Origin: Gaeumannomyces sp. JS-464
Lineage: Eukaryota > Ascomycota > Sordariomycetes > Magnaporthales > Magnaporthaceae
Direction of reading: 5' to 3'
DNA: 64,000 bases
Assembly: GCA_002197995.1 (NCBI GenBank)
Contig: NGZR01000006.1
Span: forward strand, 806,001 to 870,000
The notes under the pieces were generated by a model. That model had not been told where the DNA came from and made no database searches. It saw only the letters and a list, made by a program, of their open reading frames with translations. This document shows positions 13,002 through 24,950 of the stretch, piece by piece; positions within the stretch are counted from its first letter, which is position 1, and each line of letters begins with the position of its first letter. The translations under genes and the position numbers were made by a program.

Positions 13002-15008
13002 TCACAGAGCGCCTTGCCAGGTCCAGAGGAAGGGGTTAGACGAGTTGGTTGCGAACTCGTGGATCTTGCCGCCCTTTTGGCGGGCGTAGAGGCGCATCTC
13101 CTGCGTCGCCGCGATGGTGGTGAAGGTGTCGACACCGGCTGGCTGGCCCGTGAGGGTGGCCGGCTGGATCGACCAGGTCGAGCCGCGCCAGACTGCCGAC
13201 ATGATGGCACCGCGGGGTCGGTGTAGGTCACCAGGTTGTTCATCCAGCCGTTGGAGCCGTACGTGATGGACGCGATATCCGGGCTCGGGTTGACCGGCAG
13301 GCCCGACGCAAGGGCGTTACCTGTGGGTGGGGCACACAATGGTTAGTCGGTCTGCAGCAAAGGGCTTTCCGTTCGCAAGCTGCATCGTCTAAACCGGGCT
13401 CGCTTTTTCCAGGTTTTCGAATCCAACATGCCAGCCCCGCCAGGGCTGGCTGTCACGCCAGGGTGACAGGGGTAATGGGGCTCTGTGCAGAGGTGGGTTT
13501 CATGCATCGCGCCAAGACATGGGGAGGCTGACTCAAGGGAGCCCCTGCCCAGAATAAAGGAAAAGGAAAAAAAGAGGGCCGGCCTCGGGAAAGGACAGGG
13601 GCTCGTCAGGATGTGTGGGGACTTACCGAAGTTGCCGGTGGCCCAGGCAAAGTTGTTCTCGGGACCGTTAATGTACTCCATGAGCGTTGGTGCCGCCAGA
13701 CATGTAGATGCGGAGGGCGTTGGTGTCGGTGCCGAAGGGGCCGGTGCCGCGGAAGTCGGTGAAGCTCGACATGCCGAGGCCGGTGCCCGGGGCGGCGCTC
13801 TCAGCGATGGGCGGCATCTCCTGCCAACTGTCGGTCGTGAAGTTGGCCAGGCGCACCTTGCCATCGTCGTCCTGCCACGTGACAAAGAGAGACTGGGTGC
13901 AGTTGGTGCACGTCTGTCTGACGGCCGACAGCTTGGATCCGGCGGCGGCGCGGGCCTGGACCCTGGACGAGAACATGCCGCTGAACCACTCGTCGTTGTT
14001 GAAGTTTGTCGAGTAGAGCTCCTGGACCTGGCGGCGCGAGTTGAGGTAGTAGAGCGACTGCTGGTATGCGTTGCTGCACACGGCGATTGGCGTGCCGGGC
14101 ATGACGTCGAGCGAAGGCACCTTGGTCATCTTGAGGACCGCGGCCGTCACGTTGATGGACCGCCACTTGTTGCTGAGCGAGTCGCGCGCCGTCGCCATGA
14201 TGGCGTTGTCGCGGGACTGGTAGAAGACAGCGGCGTGACCGGTGCCGCTGTTCGGCTCTGTCCAGTTCATGGATGCGATCTTTGTGTTGTCCAGTATCGA
14301 GGCCTCGGCATTCGCAGAGCCGGGACCCTTGCCCTGTAGGCCCAGAGTGACGCCCACCGAGATGGCGATGATGACACCGATCAGGAGAAAGATGCCACCG
14401 GCGATCATCATGACCTTCTTCTTGGGATATCCAAAGATGGTCTCGCCAGCCGGCTTCGGCCGGTCGGCCTCGGTCACGCCCGCGTCGCCCCTCCACATAC
14501 CCCTCTCGGAGGCAGGCGAGTTGGCGAAGGCGTCACCGCTCTTGTAGGCGGGTGCGGGCTCGGAGATGGCAGAGCCGTTGGTGTTGGACCGCTTCAGGCC
14601 AGCAGGGGCAGGGAAGCCGCCGGTCGTGGAGATCTTGATATCGGCGCCACCGGTGCTGTTGGCATCGTTGACGATAGTTTGCGGGGGGTAATCAGCGTTG
14701 TATTCGACCTCGAGGCATATCTTCTCGTCCCAGTAATCCTGCTGCGGCTGTCGTATGGGGGCGGCCGCCGGAGTCGCCGGGGTCGCGGCGGTCGTCGCGG
14801 GAGTCGCAGCGGTCGTGTTGGGCGTGACCACCTCGATGTCCCCAGAAGTCGGCGTGACGGTCTCGATCAGTCCCGATGTCGATTCCGGCGTCGAAACAGG
14901 GGGCGCTCCCGGTGCCAGCACCGGACGCGCAACGACGGCCGAGCGAGGAGCAGGCGATGCAGGTAGTGCCGAAACCGGCGGTGCCGGGCGAGGTAAAGGA
15001 GCAGACAT
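13002..15008 (-). CDS. membrane-anchored fungal fucose-specific lectin (two apparent frame shifts)
   Basis: Predicted type II membrane protein with a fungal fucose-binding lectin domain (AAL/FleA-like six-bladed propeller). Exons (minus): 15008-13627 and 13320-13002, with donor G/GTAAGT and acceptor CACAG/GT. Residues 1-195 are a Pro/Thr/Ala-rich, presumably disordered N-terminus. Residues ~199-222 form one transmembrane helix (IAGGIFLLIGVIIAISVGV) preceded by KKK, a positive-inside signal. The lectin repeats follow: ASMNWTEPNSGTGHAAVFYQ, RDNAIMATARDS, YYLNSRRQVQELYS, TQSLFVTWQDDDGKVRL, LRIYMSGGTN, MRLYARQKGGKIHEF and a terminal WTWQGAL. The W-T/x-G and R-x-Y/E motifs are typical. The frame changes near 13,690 (GGCACCAACGCTCATG) and near 13,205 (GCGGTGCCATCATG). 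Conserved blade sequence continues on each side. Confidence 0.82.
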
Positions 15009-18000
15009 GGTCGGGATTAAGGAAAACGGACACGCGGGTAAAGAAAAAAGAAGCGACTACAAGTCAACTTGAAGGAAGAAAGAAGAAAAAAGAAGGGAGA
15101 GAGCGAAAAGGAAGAAGAAAAAAAAACTCAAGGTGAACAGCCAAGACGGCGTAAGGAAGGGGAAAAAAGAATGTCTTGTGTGAGAATAGAGTCCCTTCTA
15201 CAACGCATAAGTCCACGACCGGCGTGGCTGTGCCTATTACTACTATTAGAAACGAATGACCCTGTTAGTAGAGTGAGGCGGGCGGGCATGGGACGAGGCA
15301 GAGGGGAGGGGAAGGGCTAGCATTGTACTTCGTTTGGTGCCAAGCTGCGCTGCAGCCACCGATTTGGCGAAAACCCTGCGGGTCGCTCTGTGGCCACGGA
15401 AGACCCAGCAAGCGAGGTGGCCCGACAATCACCTCCACAGTGATCCCCTTGAAGTTGTTGAGGGTGCCCCTGCAACAGTGCCTGCTTGCGCACCCGAAGG
15501 GGCGAGACGCAGGTGTCCAAGTGCCCACATCTGGGCGTTTTCCAACAACAAAACCCCTGCTCCGACCTTTCCCCACCGCAAGGCGACCCCTGCAAGGGCC
15601 AGGCACACAGAGATGGCAGGTGGGAGAGCCAGGGCCGCAGCGCCCCGATTCGTCGGACACGATGTGCTTGCTCGCTGGCTGCACGCGCAGGCATTGAAGA
15701 CGTGGGCATCTAGCTTGCAGATAGATGCCTTATGTGTATCGCATGGCGCCTCATCTGGACTCTCTGGCAGGCCGATATGTCTGGCCCTCGTGGGCTTGGT
15801 GGCCGTCTCGCTGGGTTCGGCCAGACAAGACAGGTGCCCGAGTCGGTCGGCTGGCCCCGTTTTGTAACCCCCATGTGAGATCCCCGTTTTGAAAATTCCA
15901 AGGACGGGCAGGTCTGAGAGCCGTGACTCGTGGCCACCGCGCAGGCGCCATTACGTGTAGACGAGAGCAGAAACCCACGGTAGCAAGCCCGCCAGCTGCG
16001 AAAGCCAGGGGAATACGCGAGCCAGGGCCACTATAGCAATGGGCGGCAAACACTGACGCGCCGCTGCTGCGAGGGCGAGCGAGTCCGTAGGGTTGGGCTG
16101 GCTGGGCGAGGAGCTCCCGGCCCCGTGGAACACCTGGCCGGGCGCAGCGCCGAAAGCAGAACGGTTGCCGCTGTCAATGGGGCTGCAGGAACAGCCTAAT
16201 GAGAATAAGAGTCGCGGGGCGCTCGGGCACACGCCTCGTCCGTTGTTTGCTCCCTGCCGAGATTTGTGAGAGATCGAACAGGAGATCCGCTGCGTCGCGG
16301 AAGTGGCGCGTGCGCCCGTCCAGCCCCGATCGGGCGTTGGCGATAGGGCATTTCGGCTCGTTCGGTGTTTTACGTAGCATTTGAGCAGCATCAATATCAT
16401 CAGCATACCATCAGCGACGTGAGCGGCCTGCATGTTTACCATCGCCGAGCGCAGCAGCTGCGCTAGCAGCCGTCGACTAGGGGCCTTGCCAGGACTGCCT
16501 GGACTCGGGTCGATGTTTGGTGATGGGTCGAATGCCGATTAGCGCCGTGCAAGCGATCGTCTGCCCGCAGCGACTTGGCTTCCTAGCGTGGAAGGAGCCA
16601 CAGGTCTGCGACGTTGACACAGGATCCATTCATTCGATGGCCTTCCATCCGATCCATGGCCATCGCATGGCACGGCGTGCAGTGAGTTTGGGCAGCAGAG
16701 ACAGGACGAAGAGGTCCCTTGAAGTAAGCCCCGATCGATGACGGCTGCAGGATAGCATAGCTGTGGGATGCAAGGTGTGGTGTTGTGCTTGGTTATGTGT
16801 GGCCTTTGGAATCAATGGGCTGCTGCAGATGTGCACAGTCCGAAATGCTCGTGCTTCAGCCTTCCCGTCTCGTTACGCAGCCAAATGGGGCAGCATAGAG
16901 GTGTGGTAGAGGTTGCGTTTCATGGCAGGGGCGGCTCTCATCATACGCCATGACTCGTGCTCAAGGTTCTCGGCCCGAGATGCGTCGGGTGCCAATTGGC
17001 TCGACTGACCCAGCTCAACTCGCAGTCCCAAGTTTTCGCGTGGCCCAGTGGGGGGCTGGCAGGTGACGTGTGACTGACAGCGCAACCATGGGAGATGGAC
17101 ATAAAACGTTGTCGAGAGCTGCACGCACAAGCCCGTGGTTGGAGGTGGGAATGAGCGGGACGTCCCAGTGTTGAGGCTGAAAGCACGACAGGGGCATGAC
17201 GGCATGGAAGGCTGGCCGGCCCCCTGATTGGTGCGCCAGAAGCGTCGGGCCAGAGGCAGCGTGGAACATGGAAGGTTGAGGCTCCAACACTCCCCATCGC
17301 CGCCAGCCAATCGCGACGTGACGGAGGAGCCCGCGAGGACGTCGAGGCCTGAAGCAAGCAGCGTCCGGCAGATGGCACTAGCAGCGTCCAGCCTTATTAG
17401 GACGCACCCACACACCCACCTCAGAACACAAATCCTGAGCGGGCAGCCCCCCTCGGTAAGTCGGAAAGACTTGGTGCAGCCAAGCACAGCACCACCTACG
17501 CAGGGTCTCGCTTCCCTGACGACATGCGACGCCAAGCGAGCCCTGGGGGGATGGCCTCGACCTCTCGCCAGCACCGAACCCCGGGCTGCACACCGCAGCG
17601 CGGTCGGCGACCAGCCAGAGAGCCACCGAGCTTAATCTACAGCTCCAAGCATCGCTCGTATTGGGCTGGGCAAACTCTCTTTCCCGCCAAGTGAACCCTG
17701 AGGCTTGTGTTCGGCGTCACCGCAGCAATCCCTCGACGCGTCGATAACGCTGTGCAGGTTTTGACACGGATGTGTGTGCGACGCATTGAGGCTTCCACAT
17801 CCCATCAAACGATGAGATGTGACGACCGGATTAGGGACACAAACAGTCAAGCAAGCAGGCCGTTTTTGTCTCGGCGGTTTCTCGTTTATCGTTTCCCTCA
17901 ATCCAAAGAATCCAAGAACCTGGCGTCTCCCAGATTGCATGATGACCGATGGGGATCAGTAATCAACCATGCCATCACTTGACGGCATTCCTAAGCGCGA

Positions 18001-20942
18001 CGCTCTACGCGTGTGTCGAGTGTTCGCCTCCAAGACCTCTGCCTGACAGTTCATTTCGACAGCGGGCCGTTACGGAGGCGCGCGCTAGCCAGAGGAGAGT
18101 TGGTTCCACGACTCGATCACGACTTGTCGCTTGTGGCTTCTCATTTCAGCTCCCGGTCTGTGCACATGCATCGCTCTCTTTCGTCTTTTTGCCACCGCAC
18201 GTCCGGGCAGTTCGTCCCGTCCTTTCTTTCGCTTCAACGGCTGGCAATTCACGATGCTTGGCAGCAAAATGAGCACAGAGATTGCCGAGCTTGCCATCCA
18301 ATCTGCTGCTCATCATCTCTACTGACCACAGTCTCTGCTGGATACTCAGCCTCCTCGGGACGGGACGGACCAGGGCGCACGTGGTCTTCCCAGCAGCCCG
18401 CACCTGTTTCACGCATTGCTTGGTCATTGGCTCCGTGTGCTGTCGCAGGCTGTCGTATTGCGCGGCCGCACACGCGGGCACTCTTGTTCGGAAACCGCCT
18501 AGGAGATTTCCTAGGCGAGTGGCAAGGAGGCGTGAGCGGCGACGGCGTCCTTCTCCTCCTTCTCTTCCCCTTCCTTTGCCGCCCCACGCCCGGATCTGCG
18601 CTCCCCCGAAACAAGGTCGAAGGGGTCAAAGACCTGGCGGATGCTACGCTACGGTGGGAAGCACAATCAGGCCTGGCTGGAGTAGAAAAAATCCCCGATG
18701 CCGCAGTGCTACGTGGCATTGCAGCACAGAATCAAGGCCAATCCGGCTCACTCCGACTCACTCCGGATAGCCAGCCACGCGATCTGCGATTCACCCATGG
18801 CGGTGGGAAAGGGCTGAAGGAGCTGGATGGAGATTGATCGACCTGCCGTGTGTCTGGGAGCCAAGATCCTGCCCTTCTGGCCTGTAAGGCATGCGGAACC
18901 AGCAAGTGCCATATGTTCCTGAGAGGGCCGGCGGTTAGGAATGAGGCGATTTACCCCGGCAAAGCACCAAACCAAACACCAGGCATCTTGGCCGCCGCGT
19001 CGGTCTCGCTACCGGTCCTGAATCCTGACTGGTGGCCTTTTCAGATTCCATTGACAAACAATTTCGGCTGCGAGTCAGTCGCGCGTCAAGGCTGGGTAGC
19101 CCGGCTGCCCACACTACCCCAGCCGCGGGCAAGGTGCGGCCGGTCGACATCGCCCGCCATGATCCCTGATTGATTTCCCCCCTTTACGTGTATGCGGGCG
19201 TGCGGCAGCCCGAGATCTACCGCTACGATCCTTGACTGATTCTCGCCCATCATGCAGGCGTGCGGCACAACGGGCTGCTTCCAAGGAACACCCAGAAACC
19301 TTGACAGGAAAAGCAAGGGCGCCAACCCGGCCGATTGGGTCCGGCCCGGATTCTACCTCGGAGAGGCACAGGGTTCGGCTGGAGATGCAACGCAGACCGC
19401 GGGAGCCCGTCCGGGCAGGCAGGGTGTATCGTGGCTGCTGCTTAGGAGACCTTGGGTGGTGTGCGGGGATATATCATGTGCGTCTTCGGCGCCTTCCAGG
19501 CAAGAACACACGATGATGAGAATGATCGGGCGATCGCGTCACCCTGGAGCGTGATGTGAGAGCGCTGAAAGGACATTTTAAAAGTAAGGTCACAGCATGA
19601 AAGAATCAGGGTGATACAGCCCATATAGTATTCAGACAAGTCGGTCCTATATACATAGGGGAAGGGTGCTGCTGTGCGTATAGTACTGCACAGGCATCAT
19701 CATGTGCGCCTCCTGCAACCTAGAGGACACGATAATAATAAAACCCTGACGATAGTCTGCCTGGGAAGTCATTGGGATGTAATTGATACTGTTTGAGGTG
19801 GCGAACATGATTTTCCCGGTCAGAACTCGTTTAAGGTAGAAGAAGCGATATATAATACAATATTGCTCATTTTCGGTTAAAGGTGTACAGCACTGCACCC
19901 CGAGCATCACCACGGGCTTGTAAGAACACATGGTAGGTAGTAAACCTGGGCGGTTCGGTTTACGGATGCTTCTTGGAAAGCGGATGGCAATGTAGGGGGA
20001 TATGGCCAAACGTCCTGTGACGAGTTTCAAGAAAACGCACTGAGTATCATGATATTAGATAGAAAATGGAATGATAGGGGAGACCCCGCAATAAAAATAT
20101 GACAGTCAGGTTTGCGGCGAATGGCTAGGTCGCGATGCGCAGCAACTCCTTCAATGTCTCATGCAAGCAAGGTAACAAGATGTACAAAAGGGAGGAAGAT
20201 CCAGTCCGGCCGGCTGTCACTTGGGAAGATATCATCAGCGTCCCCAAAATTCCCAAAGCAAGGCCACGACACCCGAGTTGCGATTGGAAGATCCAGTCCG
20301 CATGCTCATGCATGCTCCCGTAGAACAAGAAAAAAAAAAGCCAAGGCCGCAGTCCACAAGAAACTTGCAAGGAAAGTTCAAGGCCCTGACGACTCGGTCG
20401 CGGCTGTTACCGGCGGCCGGTTTGCCGATCTGACACGCCTGCCCGGATTTTTTCGCATCGTTCTGGTGTGCCTGCCCGGGACATGCCCGAAACCGCGGAT
20501 TGCCCTGTTTGCCGTTTGCTGCTCGTTTATCATTTTCCCTCCCATGATCCGGATTCCCCGGGTGCCAAGCGGGAAAAGTCATGAACGGTTCTCAGTTCCC
20601 ACCTAGCCCGCGTCTCACACGGGTCGCTCATTTTTATATATATATATTTTTTACAAGGACTGCCGGGTTTCGTCTGCAGTTGCAGCGGTGGTGTTTTGAG
20701 CGGAAGATTTAGGGGTGTGTCGTGGGTACGAGTGTCCAAAGGCAAGGGCAAAGCCAGAAGAAAGAGTTGGATATGTGCCAAATGGACATGAGTTATCGTC
20801 TCAGAAAACAAGAACAGAATAATCACTACAACCCAAACTCCATGCAGTCCCAGCCGAGGATCCATAGACTGCCGACATATAGTGGTTATTAAGACTTTAT
20901 AATTGCTGCATCATCTTCCCGTCCCGACTTTACGACCCCGAC
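15009..20942. other. 5.9 kb gene desert
   Basis: The longest gene-free stretch here. Long frames exist (for example 18013-18837 on + and 16873-17574 on -) but none has protein-like composition, recognisable motifs or splice structure. It contains a perfect 9-bp inverted repeat at 18496-18517, a degenerate ~69 bp duplication around 19,150-19,270, a TA run at about 20,635-20,647, and a slightly more AT-rich part at 19,550-20,110 that could be decayed mobile DNA. I cannot assign it. Confidence 0.45.
18496..18517. repeat. perfect 9-bp inverted repeat (hairpin)
   Basis: Arms CGCCTAGGA and TCCTAGGCG enclose a GATT loop. It lies inside the gene desert with no flanking gene end, so a role as terminator or protein-binding site is unsupported. 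Confidence 0.6.
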
Positions 20943-22456
20943 CTAGTCGTCCTTGTCCGCGCTTACAATCTCGCCGCCAAACAGCCTGAACGTGGCGTCC
21001 AGCCACCATATAACCTTCCAGTAGAGGCTCGCCTTGTCCCAGTCGAAGTCACCGAGCTCGGTTCGCGGCACCTCGTTGCCGATCATGGAGCCGCTGAACC
21101 ATTTGATGAAGGGCACCTTGTTGATCGTCCGCTGCGCAAGCGACTGCTGCGGCAACAGCGCCTGCTCCGCCGGTCGCAGTTTGGCCCTGGGAACCGTGGG
21201 GATCGCCCTGCAGTAGAGGCCGTCGTCGCCGCTGCGCGAGGATGTGGACGACACGCGCGGCCTCGCCGGCGCCTCGCGGCCCGTGGCCGTGGCCGATGAC
21301 ACCGTCATGCTCTCCGTGAACGAGTCGAGCGTGCCCGTGTCCATGGTCCGCGAGGACGGCATCGAGGCGACCGAGGGTGGGAAGTCGCCAGGCAGCCCCA
21401 GTGAAGAGTAGGATTTCGGAACAGTAGACGTGCCGCCGCTGCCGTTGGCACGCTCTGTCCTAGGCGGGCCCCTGGACGGGAATCGTGGGGCCGGTGCCGC
21501 CGCGGCTCCCGCCAGCAGCTCGCCGGCGTTGCCGACCATGTCTGGGACGGGAAGGTCGCCGGCGGCGGGCGGCATGCCGTGGTAGGGCTCGCAGTAGACG
21601 AGGTGGCCGAGGACGCGCTGGGGCGAGACCGACATGGCCCTGTCGGCGGCGGCGGCCGACTCGAACGTGACTTTGACCCAGTGCTCGCCGCCATCGGCGC
21701 GGTTGACGCGCGCGCGCTCCTCGGGCGTCAGGGCGCGCCGGCGGCCGCTGATGCCGCCACCGCCCAGGGCGAGCGACGACGAGCCCCTAGCCGCGTCGCG
21801 CAGCTCGGACCGGTACCGCCTGTTCTCGGCCGGCGGGTCGCGCGCGTAGTCCTCGCAGATCATGCCCGCCACCTGCTCGTAGTGGTCGATGGCCGCGTAC
21901 TGCTGCCTCGACGAGCGGTAGCCGCGCAGGATGACCTCAACAGGGACGCGCTGGTGCTCAAAGCGCGCCGTCGCGGCGGCGGCCGGCGCGTCGTCCCCAG
22001 TCGCCGGCGGCAGCTCGCCGCTTGCCTTTCGTTGTTTTTGTGTCGCACCCGCTGGCCCGTCCTCGTCTTCCTTTGGCTTCTTTTGGCTGTCGAACCAGTT
22101 CCTAAACACGGCGTCGGCGGCTGCTATCGTGGGGTCTTCCTTCCGGGCGGGCGTGGCGGTTTTTGATCGTGATCTTCGTGCGGATCGGCCGAACGAGCCG
22201 GTCTCGGCGACGACTGCTCGCCTCCCGCGCAACGAGGCCGGGTGCCCATCGTGTCTGTGGCGCCGGACGAGGTTAGAGCCACTCAAAACAAACGTGCGGC
22301 GGGGTGACGCCGAAGACACCACCGTATTGCTGGCGCTGCGCAAGGGTCGATCTGGGGGACGTACTGTGGGAATACCATGGCGTATGGCCTCTGCTTGCCG
22401 TCCTCGCCGACGTAGAGCTCGTCATCGGGGACGTTATGTAATATCAAAGGGGCCAT
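20943..22456 (-). CDS. Nup53/Nup35-type nucleoporin (MPPN RRM domain)
   Basis: Predicted nuclear pore complex inner-ring protein. Exons (minus): 22456-22365 and 22254-20943, together 1404 nt and 467 residues. The donor CA/GTACGT and acceptor CCACAG, preceded by a CTAAC branch point, give an uninterrupted frame. The N-terminus is [18 protein letters not shown], followed by [16 protein letters not shown]. The Nup35-type RRM spans about [17 protein letters not shown] to [17 protein letters not shown] and [15 protein letters not shown]; in this family the RRM dimerises rather than binds RNA. A Ser/Pro-rich region follows. The protein ends in an amphipathic helix ([18 protein letters not shown]), matching the membrane-binding C-terminal helix of Nup53. 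The gene is divergent from Atg29, with 723 bp between starts. Confidence 0.85.
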
Positions 22457-23179
22457 TGTGAAAGCTGGGTCGCCTGAAAGGATAAGAGAAAAAAAAGTAG
22501 GGGAAAGGGTCGGAGACGAAAAAGTCGGAACTTCGGATGTGATTGCGTGGGCCAATCACGAAAGCGGTGCAGCGATAAATGCTTTATTGGCTGGTGAAGA
22601 AATATTGGGAATGCGACAATAGCTGGCTTCCCGTCGCTCTGTCTTGGACGCTTCCTTTCGTTTCTCGATGGCCAAGTCTCCGCCTCCTGCGCACGCCACG
22701 CAAACGCGAAAGTTTCGACTGCCCCAGCAACGGGCGGCTGGTTCAGCCAGCAGCGAGAAAATTCACGTGCTAGGCCCGATCCAGGCACAGTTCAGGGATC
22801 AGGACTTGGCTTGAGGCTGAGACCCACCTGGAAGCGCTGCCGGCCAGTGGGTCAAACCTGAATTCCCTGCGACGGATGATGGATGCGGCGGGATGGAAGG
22901 CGCGCAAGCGACGGGATCAGGAGCTATCTTATCGATAAGCCCTGCATGACGACGGAATCCGGGGAAAGGCGCACCTGTCTGGGCTGCCTGGCCGGTCACC
23001 TAGGTCACCTCAGCCAAGGTCGCCTCACTGCTCCAGGGAGCTCATCCATCACCCGTCGTCTTGTCTCTGCTGACCGAGGCGCCCTGTCGGACTGAACGCA
23101 AAACGAGGTCGCACACTGCCGCCGCCCATCGCCGCCGTCGCTCTCACAAACGGAGTCACGGGCAAGCGGAAACGCCAGG
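22457..23179. promoter_or_regulatory. bidirectional promoter region, nucleoporin / Atg29
   Basis: 723 bp between two divergent ATGs with no coding content. It must contain both promoters and leaders. I recognise no TATA box. Confidence 0.5.
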
Positions 23180-24950
23180 ATGGATCCCGAGCCGGCATAC
23201 ACGCTCTACATCCGCCTCCCCTTTGCGCGGGGCGACTTTGTAGACCCTCCAGCGGTGAGCTCGTCTCTGGGCGCTCTCTTGTGCGCGGCACGGGAGCCCT
23301 CGCCTCTTTCCCGCACCAGCTGCCTGCACTTTGGGGCCGTGATTGGCTGACATCGGTCGGCAACCAATTATTTGCGCCAGGTTAACTGGGACTCCTCCAA
23401 AGACGAGCGGCTGTGGAACATCCTCTCGGGTGTTTCCAAGACGGAAATTGACTGTACGCATCTCCTCTGCGCTGTTGTCGGTGATTGTTTTCTCTCAGAA
23501 AGGAGCGCGACTTGCTGACTCGATTGGGAATTGTTGCAGGGGATGCAATGTATGGCACATTCACATCTCCTGGCACCATGTCCAGCTGGCCCATCTCCCT
23601 AACCGCACTGAACTGGCGAGCTTTTTCTGACAAAAACCCTACAGAGCTGCCGACTTTGACGTGACTGTCGACTTTCTGCTCAGGCAGGTCACCTACCTCA
23701 CCGAGCGCCATGCCTCCAGGTCGCGCCCAGATGCAGAGCGCAAGGCCACCGCCGGCAAGCGGGGCTCCGCGCGCCCTCGCCGGTCCCTGGCTCAGAGTCT
23801 ACTACTGCTACGCACGGATATGAGGAGGGTTGGCTCTGCCGGTGGTTACTCGAGGCGCCCTCTTCACTCTCTGTCCGCAAGGACGCTGGTGTATCGGTGG
23901 AAGCAAGTCGCCCCCTTTGCTTCGGTGGCAGGCCCCAGGTGTCCCGCGCCTCGTCTTCGGGCAACACTGCCATCAGAAGCGCGTACTGCGGCAGGGACAC
24001 CCACGCCGCGGCAGCAGGGGGCCGACGCGGGAGGTCAGCGGAAGCGGCTCTCGTCACTGCCCGCAGTCACAACCCCGACCAGCGCAACCCGTCCCCCGGC
24101 GCGCGAGGAGAACGACGGCGACGACGAGTACCCGCAGGACGACGACCAGTCCCCCGGCCCTGCGGAATCCAGCTCGGCATCTTCGTCGAGGTCGTCGAGC
24201 CCCGCTCAGTCGCGCATCATACGCCGCCCGCCCCGGTTCACGGCGACACCGGGTGGTGCGGGCGGCGCAGGCGTTGGAGGCGGGGCAGTAGTCAAAACCG
24301 CGGACGGCGTCTCCACGGCCGACGGGGCTCTCGCCCGACGAGGATGACGATGATGCTGAGCCGGCCTTCCTTCCCTTCTCGGGTGGTCAGTACTCTGACC
24401 CCAGCGCGACGCTCCGAGGCGACCCACGCGACCTGATGGCTGCCAGGCGCGGTGGCGGCGCCCCCCTCCCGCCTTCTACGCCAAAAGGCCGCCGCATAGT
24501 ATCGCTTGGACAGTCGCAAACGTCAGACTCTTCGACAAGCTCGACTGCCTTAGTAAACAGGTCCCCGCCCAGGATAGCCGCAACATCGGTCCTCTTAGCC
24601 CCAAACGCACAGCGGAGCTGTCGGGCCGCGCGGGATCTGGGGCCAAAGGCAAGGGCCACGGCCTGTCAAATCACGGCAGCGATGGGGGCACTCCTAGTAT
24701 GGGGAGCAGCTTCAGCGATCTCGATGGTAGTTTTTATCCTCCTTTTGATACCATCGTCCCCTTAACCTATTATATATGGTCTGACTTGCTGACAATCGTG
24801 CCGCCTACTAGACGCCTCGGTGACGCAGTCGGCCCTCGAAGAGGCTCTGGCCAGCAACATGCAGGTCGACAACACAATCGGCAGCAGGATGAGTGTAGCA
24901 CTGGGAAGGGCCCTCGGAGTCGCTACCTCCCTAGGTCAAATCGCCCATGA
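23180..24950 (+). CDS. ATG29: Atg29-like autophagy protein (multiple apparent frame shifts)
   Basis: Atg29 is part of the Atg17-Atg29-Atg31 scaffold at the phagophore assembly site and is regulated by phosphorylation of its C-terminal region. Exons: 23180-23254, 23381-23453, a 10-nt exon 23540-23549, 23645-24726 and 24812-24950. The N-terminal domain reads MDPEPAYTLYIRLPFARGDF, then VNWDSSKDERLWNILSG, WDAIAADFDVTVDFLLRQ and YLTERHAS, a very clear family match. The C-terminal half is disordered: PSSLSVRKD, SGNTAIRSAYC, the acidic LSPDEDDDDAEPAFLPFSGG, MGSSFSDL and SVTQSALEEALASNMQ, ending SRYLPRSNRP. These conserved strings alternate between frames, with changes near 23,725, 23,980, 24,335, 24,550 and 24,905. 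At least five small indels, or base-call errors, are implied. Confidence 0.82.

Noticed and set aside
18013..18837. 274-codon open frame on the plus strand in the gene desert
   Set aside because: The composition is Arg/Ser/Cys-mixed without motifs. The sequence does not resemble neighbouring coding exons, and other frames overlap it.
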